Source: Aquila chrysaetos chrysaetos (Eukaryota > Chordata > Aves > Accipitriformes > Accipitridae). From it: DNA of 64,000 nucleotides. Shown here piece by piece: positions 37,362-48,616 of the stretch; position 1 is the first letter of the stretch; the number at the start of each line of letters is the position of its first letter. The DNA is taken from positions 23,530,041 to 23,594,040 of the forward strand of contig NC_044011.1 in assembly GCF_900496995.4 (NCBI RefSeq), written 5' to 3'. A program made the position numbers and the translations under genes. The notes beneath the pieces were generated by a model. That model ran no database searches. It was not told where the DNA came from and was given only the letters and a program-made list of their open reading frames with translations.

Positions 37362-40300
37362 ATCAGACTCATTTCATATGATACTTATTTACCACTTGTG
37401 TTCACTCTTAATGTCTTGATAGTGTTTCAGAAGTTTCTTTCTACAATCTCTTAAGGTATTGGGGTTTTTTTAATTTCAGAAAGTATTTACATACAGTCCA
37501 TAAACACTATTTCACCTAATCTTGTATGCATGCAGCTAATCTTTCTTGAGGTTCACCAAATAACCTCCTAAACTGAATACATCCCAGGCTAATATGGTGA
37601 CAGTCTTTGTCACCCTTTTGTGACTGGGGCATTAGCAGAAGTATATACTCCGCTGTTATTCCCAAGCAAATAGAATTTAAGTGTAATTTTGGCTTGAAGA
37701 TGATCTTTTTCCCTGAAGACAACAGAATCAGGTTTTCAGCCCTTGTCCTCCATGTGCTTCGTACTTGGGGAGGAGTACTCAGGAACAAGAGTACTGCTCA
37801 CACTCAGGTACGTGCTTGTCCTTTCTTTGTTTAGATGACAGGCTCCAGATGTTATAAAATATGCTTGCTGACAGCCCACCCCATATTCACCCCACCACAC
37901 TTTCACACTGAACTGGAGCCTCTCACTGAGGTCCTTCCCATGCTAAGCTCCCTCTGAAGTCAGTAAGAGTCACTGACAGGTCCACATCAGTTACACGCTT
38001 AAAATAAGGTTGGCTGAGTTGTTACTGAATCCAGATACTGCAGTCTTTTTATTGTGAATTGTACCTCTGACTTACCTTTTGTGGTATGCATACAGTGTAT
38101 ACTCTACCCTTATTAAAGTCTGACTACCAAAAAGCCACCCACATGTTTATTCACTTCTTGGCTTATTGCATCTATATTAGGATGTCATGTCAGTGATAGC
38201 TGCTCATTTTCTTTGCTGAAAACTTTTTAATGGATTTGTAATAACATGAACACGTTCTATTTGGAATCTGGAAAATCCCAATTTCACCCTAACCCTGAAA
38301 CATCTGAGACAGAAAGGAGCTGGAAGGTCACAGATTTGTCTGGGCTGAAGTGTAAGGCTCTCATCTTTCGTAAAAAGAAACATAAACCCCAAGGTCTTTA
38401 AGCTGTTGCAAATACTGTCTCTGTGCACAGTTGCCACTAGCTGAACAGCCAGAGCAGGGAAGAAAGCAGGGCTGGATGCAATAAAGACTTTAGGCACCTA
38501 GAAGTTGGATAATACTTTGTCCCATATAGTTGCTCAAAGCATGCCCAGGGAGACCCCCAGATTAAACACGAGGGCAGCAGGAGTGGGGCTCAGGGAGAGC
38601 GAGAAAACTGAGCAGCAGGTTGCTTCCAGCCGAGCCTCAGGTTTGTCTAGACTCATCTTATCTGTTTTTGCTCCTGCAGTGCTTTCCTGGGGGCCAGCTC
38701 TCTGGAAGCTCTGGTGAAGTGGGGGGCAACCTTTGCATACACTTCACATGACGCCTCCCTGGCCAGCGTCCCATCTGGGATGCTCTCAGGAACTTCCCGC
38801 TTCTCCTTCTGGAGCTCAGCCACATGAAATACACGGTGTTCGGGGGTGATACGGAGAGCCTGCAGTTGGCCGGTGCTGGCAGGGAGAGGGGAGCTCCATG
38901 TGAGGGGATGGGGAGCACAGCAGAGACGGTGTCGCAGCCAGCTGTGCCAGGTCATGTCTGCATGTGGCTCAGTGTGGCTTCTTCAGAGAAACTTGTGCGC
39001 CATCAGATCTGTCTTTGTGTTAAAACTAGTCTATGAGGGGGTTTTACTGAAAGCTAACAAATGCTAAATATCCCTGACATTCTTCTAGCAGTGAAGCCAT
39101 GAGTCTGATGATGGGCCAAAAAATTAGATATAACGCTAGACTTGGAGGCAACTACAGATCCTTTTTAAGCATCTTCACAATGTTTGCTGCCAGCAGTATT
39201 TGCCACTGTACTCAAATATTCTGCAAAGTGAGTTTTAATCCCTTCTGTTCATTACACAAGAATGTGATAAGTTAATGTTAGGTGCCTAATTAAGTCCCTA
39301 AGGCCACATTTAGGCATTTCTGAAAACTCTTCTATGTATTAAATGTCTAGCTGTTAACACATGATGCAATTGGAGACATTTTAAGTAATGATTAAATTAC
39401 TTCATTAACACATAGCATAAATCATTTAGAGTCAGCCCAGTACATGGCATCTCCTACGAAGGCAACACTTCTTCCAGACTGCAAATCTTCAGGGAATAAT
39501 TTTGAGCTATCTGTGAGGCTTCAATGTGTCATGTCCTTGTGTGTGTCCAGTGTGTGCCCTTGGATGTTAAAGGAGTATCTACTTACTTTGTCAGTCTTGC
39601 TACCCAATTTGCAGCCTGCACCTACATCTTCTTCGGTAGTTCTTCTGGCCAAGGGGACTTGCAGATCTGTCAGATGGTGGGATTTGGTTCCTGAACAACT
39701 TTGTGGCATGTCATGCTGTTCCACCTGCTGTTAAACTTGATACTGGTGCTAAACAAAGCACTGCTTTGCACAAAACCTAGGGCATCAGAGTAACAGGGAT
39801 TTTTTTTTGTGGACCACACCTGCTGGTGCACAGGAGAACATGAGTGTCTTGTGGGTTTTGCTATAACATATTAATCACATCCAATTCAATGGGGTACACC
39901 ATTTATGTTCAGATGCAAGCACTGCAGATCTCTTCATTTCCTCCTCTCCTTAAATATCATGGTAAATTGTTTTGTATTATTTTTTTCTGAAACACATGCT
40001 CACCCATTAATCTGTTGGTCCAAGCTACACAGTGAACTGTTTTAGCCTGAATTCTGGTCTATATCAAATCCGGACCATGTTCTTCTCCACAGGGCAGCAG
40101 CCAGAAGGGTTAAGACTTCTTCTATCTTTTTTACTGTTAATGATTCCAGCAAGAGCTAACATTGCTCTCAGAGGATATATTTCCAATCCTGGACTCAGAA
40201 GGGAGTTCAAGCTCCCACATCCAGGTGGGGACCTCAGTCTGACAGCACTTTTTTTTTTTTTTTTTTCTTTTGGTCATTTCTGTCACAGCCTAAACTGTGA

Positions 40301-42079
40301 GAAAGGATTTCCTACCCCCTTGTGGAGTCCACAGGCAAAGGCAGCTTTCAAGAAAAAAGTCAACATCTATTATTAAGAAAGGGGTAAAAAAAAAAAAAAG
40401 TTAAATCCTTGGGTTGCAACAACACCAGCTGAAAACTTTTTGAGAAATAGATTGATTTATTTTTGCAAGCTCTGTGCTGATTTTTATCTTATATCTTAAT
40501 ACTGCAGAGCACTTAACAAGTATTTAGCATGAAGTCACTGATATAACCATGGTTCTGAAGGCAGGCATGTTTTGCAGGTGAAGGAAGTGAACAATAACAT
40601 AAAACATCCAAATGGCAATTATCTGGAGACACTGCAGTAGCATTTCCAAAATAAATTAATCAAGATTTAAATTAACGGTTTTGGTTTACAGGCATTAATT
40701 TTTCTATTCAAAATGAAAATACGCCAAAGAAGTCAGATAAGTTCAGGTAAATTAATGCTCAATAGTCAGCGTCCAATTTTCAGTTATAATGTTTTTTTAA
40801 CAAAAAAATCCACAACATTTTAATCAGATTTAGTGAAAATTAAGTAAATGAAAGTAACTGTTCCAAGAAACTCCTGATGAAAGGGCGAATACAGCTGTAA
40901 CTGTAATATATTAAACTGATTTATTTATTCTTCCATTTATGTAACCTAATCAAATCATCTTCCCACTGGATCAGTTGCGTGTCAGTCTTCATGGCTACAG
41001 CAGCAACAAAGCATCAATGAAGCATTACAGAGAAAACCCACATACAAAAGGATGTGCACTTTCTCAAGAGACAGCCATGAACCTTTTTAACGATATATAA
41101 ACCAAGAACATTCCAGTTTTTCTTGTAAGAAAGGAGGAGTGCTTTCACTCATGCTTTTACTTGCACATTTCCACCAAAATGCAGGATGGAGAAAAAGAGC
41201 ACTCAAAGGAGCCTTGGATTTTAATAAGGATATTTAAACACACAAAAAAATTGATCTGGGGTGTAGACCGGAGCAAGATGGAAAGGCAGGGGAAGGGAGC
41301 CTTCTGAGGGAGGAGGGGAGAGGAAAACAGGCAAATATTTGCTTGACTCTGGCCGGGAGCAGCCTTCTCTTGCTCCCTGCCTGCAAGCAGAAGCTGCAGC
41401 TGCAGCAGCTCGCAGGCGAGGCCAGCCGGGAGGTGGGCAGCTGGCCTGTGCCACCAGCCCCCATCAGCATTTTCATACCAGTCAGCTAGCGACACCTGAG
41501 CTCCATCCTGCGCTTGGGATCCTGCCCTCAGACACTTTAATTTCAGAGCCTGCGCATGGCCAAAGTACACTGATGCTGCAGGTACCTGACACCAGTGGAG
41601 CTAAGAGCCAGATTTTGTCCCCTCATCCTTCAGTTCAGATGCCGAGTGACAGAAATGACAGTCGCAGCACTTGCGACAGTCGCATTTGTCTCTAGACCTG
41701 ACACTGTAATCATGATGGTTTAAAGATGCTTCTGAAGATATAAAGATATGTTTTAAATAAATCAGGAGAGGCAAGATTTGACCCAAAGAAAGGACTGCGT
41801 GCTCAAGAATGTCTTTTTCCCAAAAAACCCCTTTCCCCTACAGTTCTTGTTCTTCAATGTTTAAGCAATTTTGTTTCACCTAGTTTTCTGCCCCAGGACT
41901 GGTTGTTTTGCAATACTTTGGCGAATACTTCATGCTGCCAAATCATGACTTCATCTAGCCTCTGGGGCTCACAGCTGGGGTAGTATTGCTTTGACTTTGT
42001 TAAGATTTTAGGGTTAGAAATGCAAGAAACAGTTAACAATTTAGGGCCTAGAAATGCAAGGCATGGGCTTTGCCCCTGT
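37362..42079. other. Intergenic region between TAAR2 and TAAR4-like pseudogene
   Basis: No gene recognised. It contains an 18-T run at 40249 and modestly GC-rich stretches at 38.5-39.0 and 41.3-41.5 kb whose open frames show no family resemblance. Confidence 0.45.
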
Positions 42080-43060
42080 GCTGTGCACACGTACACAGGT
42101 GGAACTGTCCTGTCCAAAACAGAGGGAAATATATCTGTGACTGCTTCCATCCATCATCTCCAGCAACCCACTCTCCCACCAAGTTTCTGGTCTGCTCCAT
42201 GGTCAAAAATGACTTTTTCTCAGTGTCATGTTATGCCCCACAGTGCAGTCAGCTCCATCAAATTGTGCTGGTACCTTGGGGATCTCTCCTGCAAACTTTG
42301 CACATCTTGTGATGACAGTTGTGTGTAGCACCTCACTATTCTCTCTGATTTCTCTCTCTCGGCTGTAATTATACCATCTTTGACCCATTGCATTTGTGCC
42401 AGACCCAATACAGCATTACATCACCAAAATGACCATCCCTATGATAGAAGTAATTTTCTTAGATAGCATGTCAATTTTATTCTTGTTTGCCTTTAGCATG
42501 GTTTTTCTCAGGGTTAAATACTGACAGTATTGGAGAATATACAGCACCTATTTCCTGCAGCAGTTTCTGTGTTTCTCTCATACTTAACAAATGCTGAGAA
42601 GTGCTGGCTTCTCCGTTTGCTTCCTCTTTTCCAGGCACAGTGATGGTAGAGATGCAAGTCCACATAGTTTCTGTAGCAAGAAAACACTGCAGAAAACTTA
42701 ATAAAATTCTGTGTCACAAGAATCAGAATTCCTTCAAAACCAGAACAAAGTAATGGAAACACCATGCATAATCATGGAAATTTGGCGGGGGGGGGGGGGG
42801 GGGGGGGGGGGAGGTTGGTTGGTTGGTTGGTTGTGTTTGTTGTTGGTTTTGGCTGCCTTTCTCCTAACAGTTGATCTTTTTATTAACTTCTCTGCACTTA
42901 AGGGCTTGTGCAATGCCACCTGCTGGCTGGATTATTTCAGCTCTGCCTGCAGCCCCATCACTTAGGGTTTATCATCTGCTACAAAAAACCTTTGAAAACG
43001 TTCATTGCAGGTGCAATATTCAGACTGCTATTTTCAGTGTACTCTACTGCCTTCCTGTAA
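42080..43060 (+). pseudogene. TAAR4/TAAR3-like receptor pseudogene
   Basis: A decayed amine GPCR can be followed almost end to end across several frames. The order is: a TM1-like GNISVTASIHHLQQ; a TM2-like PTKFLVCSMVKNDFF; CWYLGDLSCKLCTSCDD (TM3 entry); a DNA-level match over the DRY and CDPxxY region near 42,390-42,440; ITKMTIPMIEVIF (TM4 entry); LFLFAFSMVFLRV; VLASPFASSFPGTVMV with VHIVSVARKHCRKLNK (TM5 to ICL3, 42,598-42,705); a G25 run where TM6 should be; WLDYFSSACSPI (TM7); and KTFIAGAIFR at the C-terminus. Stops (for example TGA at 42595-42597) and many frameshifts rule out function. The TM5 block LPGTVMVGIY.HI..VA.KHAR fits mammalian TAAR4 best. Its place between TAAR2 and TAAR5 is where mammals keep TAAR3 and TAAR4. 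Confidence 0.85.
42787..42832 (+). repeat. G25 homopolymer followed by (GGTT)n
   Basis: Twenty-five consecutive G (42787-42811) are followed by GA and about five GGTT repeats. The tract sits inside the TAAR4-like pseudogene in place of TM6. It is strongly G-quadruplex-prone, and its exact length in the assembly is unreliable. Confidence 0.9.
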
Positions 43061-46000
43061 AAACTTGGTTAACTAGTCACATTCTTTATAAATGAATTAG
43101 CAACTCCTGGAATTACTTTCAGAAAACTTTGCAAATATTTATATGGTTCTTTTATCTTTACAGTATGTGCATATACTGTAAAATACAATAACAGGTAACC
43201 TATGGGTGGACTTAGATTCAGCAAGGTAATACAACATCTGAAGAAATGTTGTGTCCGGATGCTAGGAAAGGACCAGCACACTGACAACATATACAGGATA
43301 CATCATCCAGACTCTCTGCTGTGTGCACAGAGACACAAGCAACGTGGCCACAACACCGAAGAACCATTGTGTCCAAGGGCCAGTGTGAACTCTCATGTTT
43401 AAGCCGCATGACATAATTATTTAGATATCATTGTCTGAAAATTAGGACCCTAGTCGTCCCGATCTATTAGCCAAACTTTCCAAACGAACCAGGGGAGCAG
43501 AATGGAGCCGAAACACTTTTTCCGGCTGAAAACACTCTGTCATCTTTATCTACTCATAGGACTCCAGACACAGTCTTACAAGCGCTGGTAAACCAACCTC
43601 AGCCTGCTTTTATAAACATAATTTTTCATTCTGTAGCTGAAAAATATCTTAAATGTGGGTGATTTAGGGTATGATGGTCTAGCCTCTGAACAACTGCCTC
43701 TCTCTCCATGTGCTGCACTGCACTGCTAATGAAAATAAGTGATCATCAAAACAGTCATCTATGAAGGTGGGTACATTCCCTCAGAGGAATTAAAGGTTAG
43801 ATTTTTAAAAAGGGAGTAAATCAAATATAAATTAAAAAAACCCATCATATTTGTCAAAGGTTTCATGGGCAAATCTTCAGTTCCGTCTTCCCGGTGGTTA
43901 CTGCACTGTGCCCTTTCCCCACAGTCAGGACACCAAAGTGACGGTCAGGTGCTACCACGCAGTTGCTGTGTTGTGTGAGTACAAAAGGAGCGTGCTCCTG
44001 TTTGGTGATGCAGGACATTCCAGTGCATCTGGCTTGTCCGATGTTATTCTGGGCAAAAAAGTGATTTTTATTCCTCGTTGTGACAATTTAGCAGAAATCA
44101 GCATCTCATTCCAGTAACGCTACCAGCAGTGCAACATTGCCAGGTTAGACAGGAAGAAAATGTGATTCTACAGGGTTTGAAAGTGATGTTTGATGCCCAT
44201 GGAGCAGCCCTGGACCAGAACATCCCCTCTAGTCTTGCAGGCCCCACACCAGCTGGGCAAGAAATTGTGGGCAATTATATTGGCCATTTCTGTTTCCTTT
44301 GGTGGAAATTGCAGGGAGTGAGTGATATCTGCCCAGTCTGGGATCAGCGGTCTGGTTGCAGGTCAGTGTTGTGCAGGTGCCTTGAATCAGCAGAAGACGG
44401 GTGATAGGGATGTCTGTTTTAAGCTGCCATGTGCTCTCCTGTTCCTTGCCCAGGGGAGTTCGGTCACCTCTGTCCACTTTGTGCCACTAAAAAATTGCCC
44501 AGTATAAAAAGGCAGCTTTGCGTGAGCCACATCCAGGTGGTTGAAGGCCATTTGATGCTTTTCACACGCTGGACTACTTGGTGGCTTGTATTTCAGTATT
44601 AATTCTTTGTTCATTTTGTTCTGCCAGTGCTGTGCAGTACACCACCTTACTTCTCCCTCTCCTTTCCTTTTTTACCAGCTTAAAATATCTTAAGTTTCTA
44701 ATTTTTCTTCTGAAATGTGAATTAACAGGCTCTATTAACATATTGCTTGTTTCGGTCAGATTATTCCCATTTGACGTGTGTTTTGCTCACTGCAAACAAC
44801 AGCAAAGGGAATCAGGAGCTCTGGGGAAGGGCTATATTGGTTGTACCAGCAGCCCTCTTTTGCAGTCTTGGGATTACCTTTAACACCTGTTATTAATGAA
44901 CTCTTCTGCAGAGAACTCTTGAACCAGAGTATGTCACATTCAACTTTTTTTCTGCGTGTATTTTGACTTTTTTCTGCCATACCTTTTACAATTTCTCTGC
45001 TGCATCACTAAACACTAAGTTCGCTAAAAACTGCACTTTGGGTTCACATTCAGAAAAAAGTTTAGACAGAAAAAAATTATGAGAGGGAATGTTTTGAAGA
45101 TGATGAAGTATTGGGATTTTTCACTTTATTATGATATCAATAATTTCAAATTTGACATAAATGGAAAAAAGGAGACAATAAAAGGATAACAAGATCAATA
45201 AACTGAAAGAAAAATTGGGTTAAGACAATCCTAGACTGAAACAAATATATGATTTTTCAATTTCAAAGATAACAGATTTAATTCTTTTTATTAACTTCTT
45301 GAACTAAAATATAATTTTTTACTCCTTCTCTAATCCACAGACTCATTGGTTGTAATCCTTCAGCTGACTAATTTGGACAAAGATGCTACAGATGGGGTCA
45401 ATAGCAGTGAGTTCTTCTCTCTCCATCTTCACTTCCACTTTTAACAGTTTAAGCTGGCACAGTTAACTTACAGAGGTACTGTTTCTAAAACTGTTCATAT
45501 ACGTGTGTCCTACATGAGCACTTGAATGGACAGAACACAGACCAGTGTAACAAAGAGCAGGAAAACATAAAAGCAAAAGTTACACAAAACTGGGATACAG
45601 CAGGTGGAACAATTTCTTGTGAGTGCTATGGACAAGGATTTTCCATAGTTACAAAACTGAAGGCCAAATATTGCTATTTGTGTAAAAAATATTAAGAAAA
45701 AATACATACCGCACCCCATGGAGACCCCCTGTCTGCATGGAGGTGGAGTGCACTACACCTGGCAGAATTTTAAGCTGGACTGGGTGAGTATTTACTCTGT
45801 AAACATTTCCGCCACTCTGCAGTAATGATAAAACACTCATATATGAGACCCTGACTTCTTCAGAGATGGTAACTGCTTACTAGTACAAGGGAGAACAAAA
45901 GGCTGCACTATGGGCTATACAGCTGTAATACATGTGACGGAAGATTTGAGGTTTAGGTTCACTAGCTCAATATAGGTCAACTTAGTAAGCCCACAGCATT

Positions 46001-47658
46001 CTCATACTATTATATTCTTTTTAGGGATCCCAGACTGACTCTCCTGGAAGCTGTGAGGAAAAATTTCATGGCACAGGGGCACTGATGATGGCCCTCTTAG
46101 AAAGTCCGTAATCCTTTGAAACTGTCTTGTTCTATTTTAAGGAACTCAGACTCAGAGGTTACTTAGAAGAATTTAGATCTTAGACGTTATATGCAGCAGT
46201 TTCAGTGAAAAAAGATATTGGCTATGCATGTTCACTGCAGATCGAACCATATCAGCACACTTATCCTTCTGGGGTTTTTGTGTTTTCCTGTGGATTACTA
46301 GGCTGCATAGTACATTCAACAAAAGTTCAGCTTTAGACTATACCCAGCAATTTTGATTCAACAGCAACTGAGCATGTGTGCATTTAAACTTCTTAGAAAA
46401 TGGCAATTTTTGCCAAATACACAACAGTCTCTCTATGCCCCTAGGGTATATTAGTCACCTATAGGGACTCTCTCTCCATCTGGTTTATATAACATCTCAT
46501 GCTTTCCACTCAGGCAGTAGGCATGTACTTAGAAAAGGATTTCAGTGCATTGCAGTACAGCTCCCATTCTACGAAAAGAGATATTTTATCATAAGTATTT
46601 CTGATTTAAAAGTTTCTGGAAATAAAATTAAGAGACATTTGCTATTATGTTTTGTTGCTGCTGGGAAGGATGGGAAAGGTGGGAATAATTTCCAGCTATT
46701 TTACCAGTCATTTCAAGAACAAAAACACATATAGAAGAATGTCATGTATTTAATTGTAGTTGTCCTACTGTTAAAAATCATACCTTTCAGTTATCCAATT
46801 TATTAAAAAGACTGCTGGAATAATGCACTATAATCCATTAATATTGTATATTTCTTACAGTTCAAATTAAAAATTAAGTAACCTAAAACTTAAGTAGCAA
46901 TTTCATAAGTAAAAAGCAGGAGCAATCTTTAGGGCATATAACAATATTTCTTGCTGAATACTTTTGTCATCAACACAATGGATATCCATATATATCCCCA
47001 TAGCCAGAACACTATAAAATGAGCAACTTGCCCTGAGGGGTTTTCCTTTGCAATCAGATATTACTTGTTTCAGAATAATCACTTCACAGCTTCTACATAA
47101 TAAAAAGAATCATAACTAAATTGGAACGTCATTTCCAGGGAAATTCACAGGAACCAGTGTACCATTATACCAAAGTCAGCTTTCAAATCCCTCAGGGAGC
47201 TTTGGCTTGCAATGCCTCTTACTCAGCTCTGGTTTGCCTTCTAAGGCAGACCTTCTTTTTATTGACTGCTTGCCCACACACCTCTAGACTTGCTGCATTT
47301 CCTGAACTATTTGTGGTATTGGCTGAAAGAAAACAAAAAAATATAAAAAGTGATGCCACGAAAATTGAATACACTGATCTAGAGCTGTTTTATTTCAATA
47401 GAGATATAAAACAGATAAATCAGGCTCATTTTTTCGCTTGAAATATGGAAACTATCCGATGGCTTTAATAAAAGTACTTGATTAAAAGACATCTCTCCCT
47501 CTAACCTGCCTTTTTATTACCTTTTTTTCAGGTTAGTGATTTGGCACCTCTGCTGGAAGGTGAATCCTTTTCCAGGCTTGTGGCAGAGCCGGGGTAGGCA
47601 GTGGGACCTGGGCAGGCTTGGCGTGAGCTCAGCCTGGGTTCCCAGTGCTGAGAAGGGG
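43061..47658. other. Intergenic region between TAAR4-like and TAAR5 pseudogenes
   Basis: No exon, TAAR fragment or repeat family recognised. Open frames near 43.85-44.4 kb have no motifs. A pyrimidine tract with AG at 47,522-47,531 just before the TAAR5 relic resembles a splice acceptor but cannot be assigned. Confidence 0.4.
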
Positions 47659-48616
47659 ATGCTTGTCTCCTTGTGCTACAAGGCGAACGGCTCCTGCTAC
47701 AGGACCTTACACCCCTTCGGGGTCCAGCTGGCCATTTATCTGGCTTGTGCCTTGGGCACGCTGATCACAGTGCTGGGGAAGCTGCTTGTCGTCATTGTCG
47801 TTTCCCATTTCAAAGCCCTGCACAAGCCCACCAACCCCCTGCTCCTCTCCCTCGCCCTTGCCGACCTCCTCCTGGGGCTTAGAGTATTATACCTGCTGGT
47901 ATTTTAGAGATGACTTCTGTAGGCCGCACACCTTTCTGGACACACTCTTCTGCTTGACCTCCATATTTCACCTGTGTTTCATTTCCATTGATTGGCACTG
48001 TGCCATCTGTGACCCTTTGCTCTACCCCACCAAGTTCACCGTAAGAGTGGCCTGCATTTACATTGGGGTGGGGTGGGCAGTGTCTGTGGCTTATACCTCT
48101 GTCTTCCTCTACACTAAAGCGACTGCAGAAGGACCGGGCCGTTTTTTGCAAGACTTGCCTTGTGTTGGTAGCTGTCAGCTGCTGTTCAACAAGATCTGGG
48201 GGTGGCTGAACTTTCCAGTATTCTTCTTCCCTTGCCTCGTAATGGTAGTTCTGTATGTAAAAATATTTACTGTGGCTAACAAGCAAGCCAGGCCAATAAA
48301 CAACATGAGTATGAGTATCAGGTCTCAGCTACATGTAGGAGCATCCAAAGCAGCAAGGACTCTTGGGGTAACTGTAGGAGTCTACCTCCTGTGCTGGTTG
48401 CCCTTTACTATTGACACCATGGTAGACAGTCTTCTGGATTTCATTACCCGCCCCAGTTCTGTTTGACCTAATTTGGTTTGCTTACTTCAGTTCTGCCTGC
48501 AATCCCCTGATCTATGTGTTTTCCTACCGTTGGTTCAGGAAAAGCTGTGAAACTAGTCTTAACTCGTGGGATCTTTTGTTCCAGGACACCTACAGTAGAC
48601 TTGTACCAGGAATGAC
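47659..48616 (+). pseudogene. TAAR5: TAAR5 pseudogene
   Basis: The sequence is recognisably TAAR5: CYKANGSCYRTLHPFGVQL, VVSHFKALHKPTNPLLLSL, LDTLFCLTSIFHLCFISID, PCVGSCQLLFNKIWGWLNF, CWLPFTIDTMVDSLLDFIT, then WFAYFSSACNPLIYVFSYRW and a final VDLYQE with stop at 48614-48616. Three lesions break it: a net deletion of about 26 bp near 47,880 removing the end of TM2 and ECL1; one extra C near 48,449; and one extra A at 48,540-48,544. In addition the TM1 Asn (1.50) is Lys in VLGKLL, and the DRH motif reads DWH. TAAR5 senses tertiary amines such as trimethylamine in mammals. Little other decay is visible, so inactivation looks younger than in the two neighbouring relics. Confidence 0.93.

Noticed and set aside
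42020-42328. 102-codon frame as an independent gene
   Set aside because: It overlaps the TAAR4-like pseudogene and contains its TM1 and TM3-entry pieces; it is a fragment of the relic, not a gene.
43851-44404. Consecutive + strand frames of 88 and 91 codons
   Set aside because: I compared them with TAAR and vanin blocks and found no convincing order of motifs.
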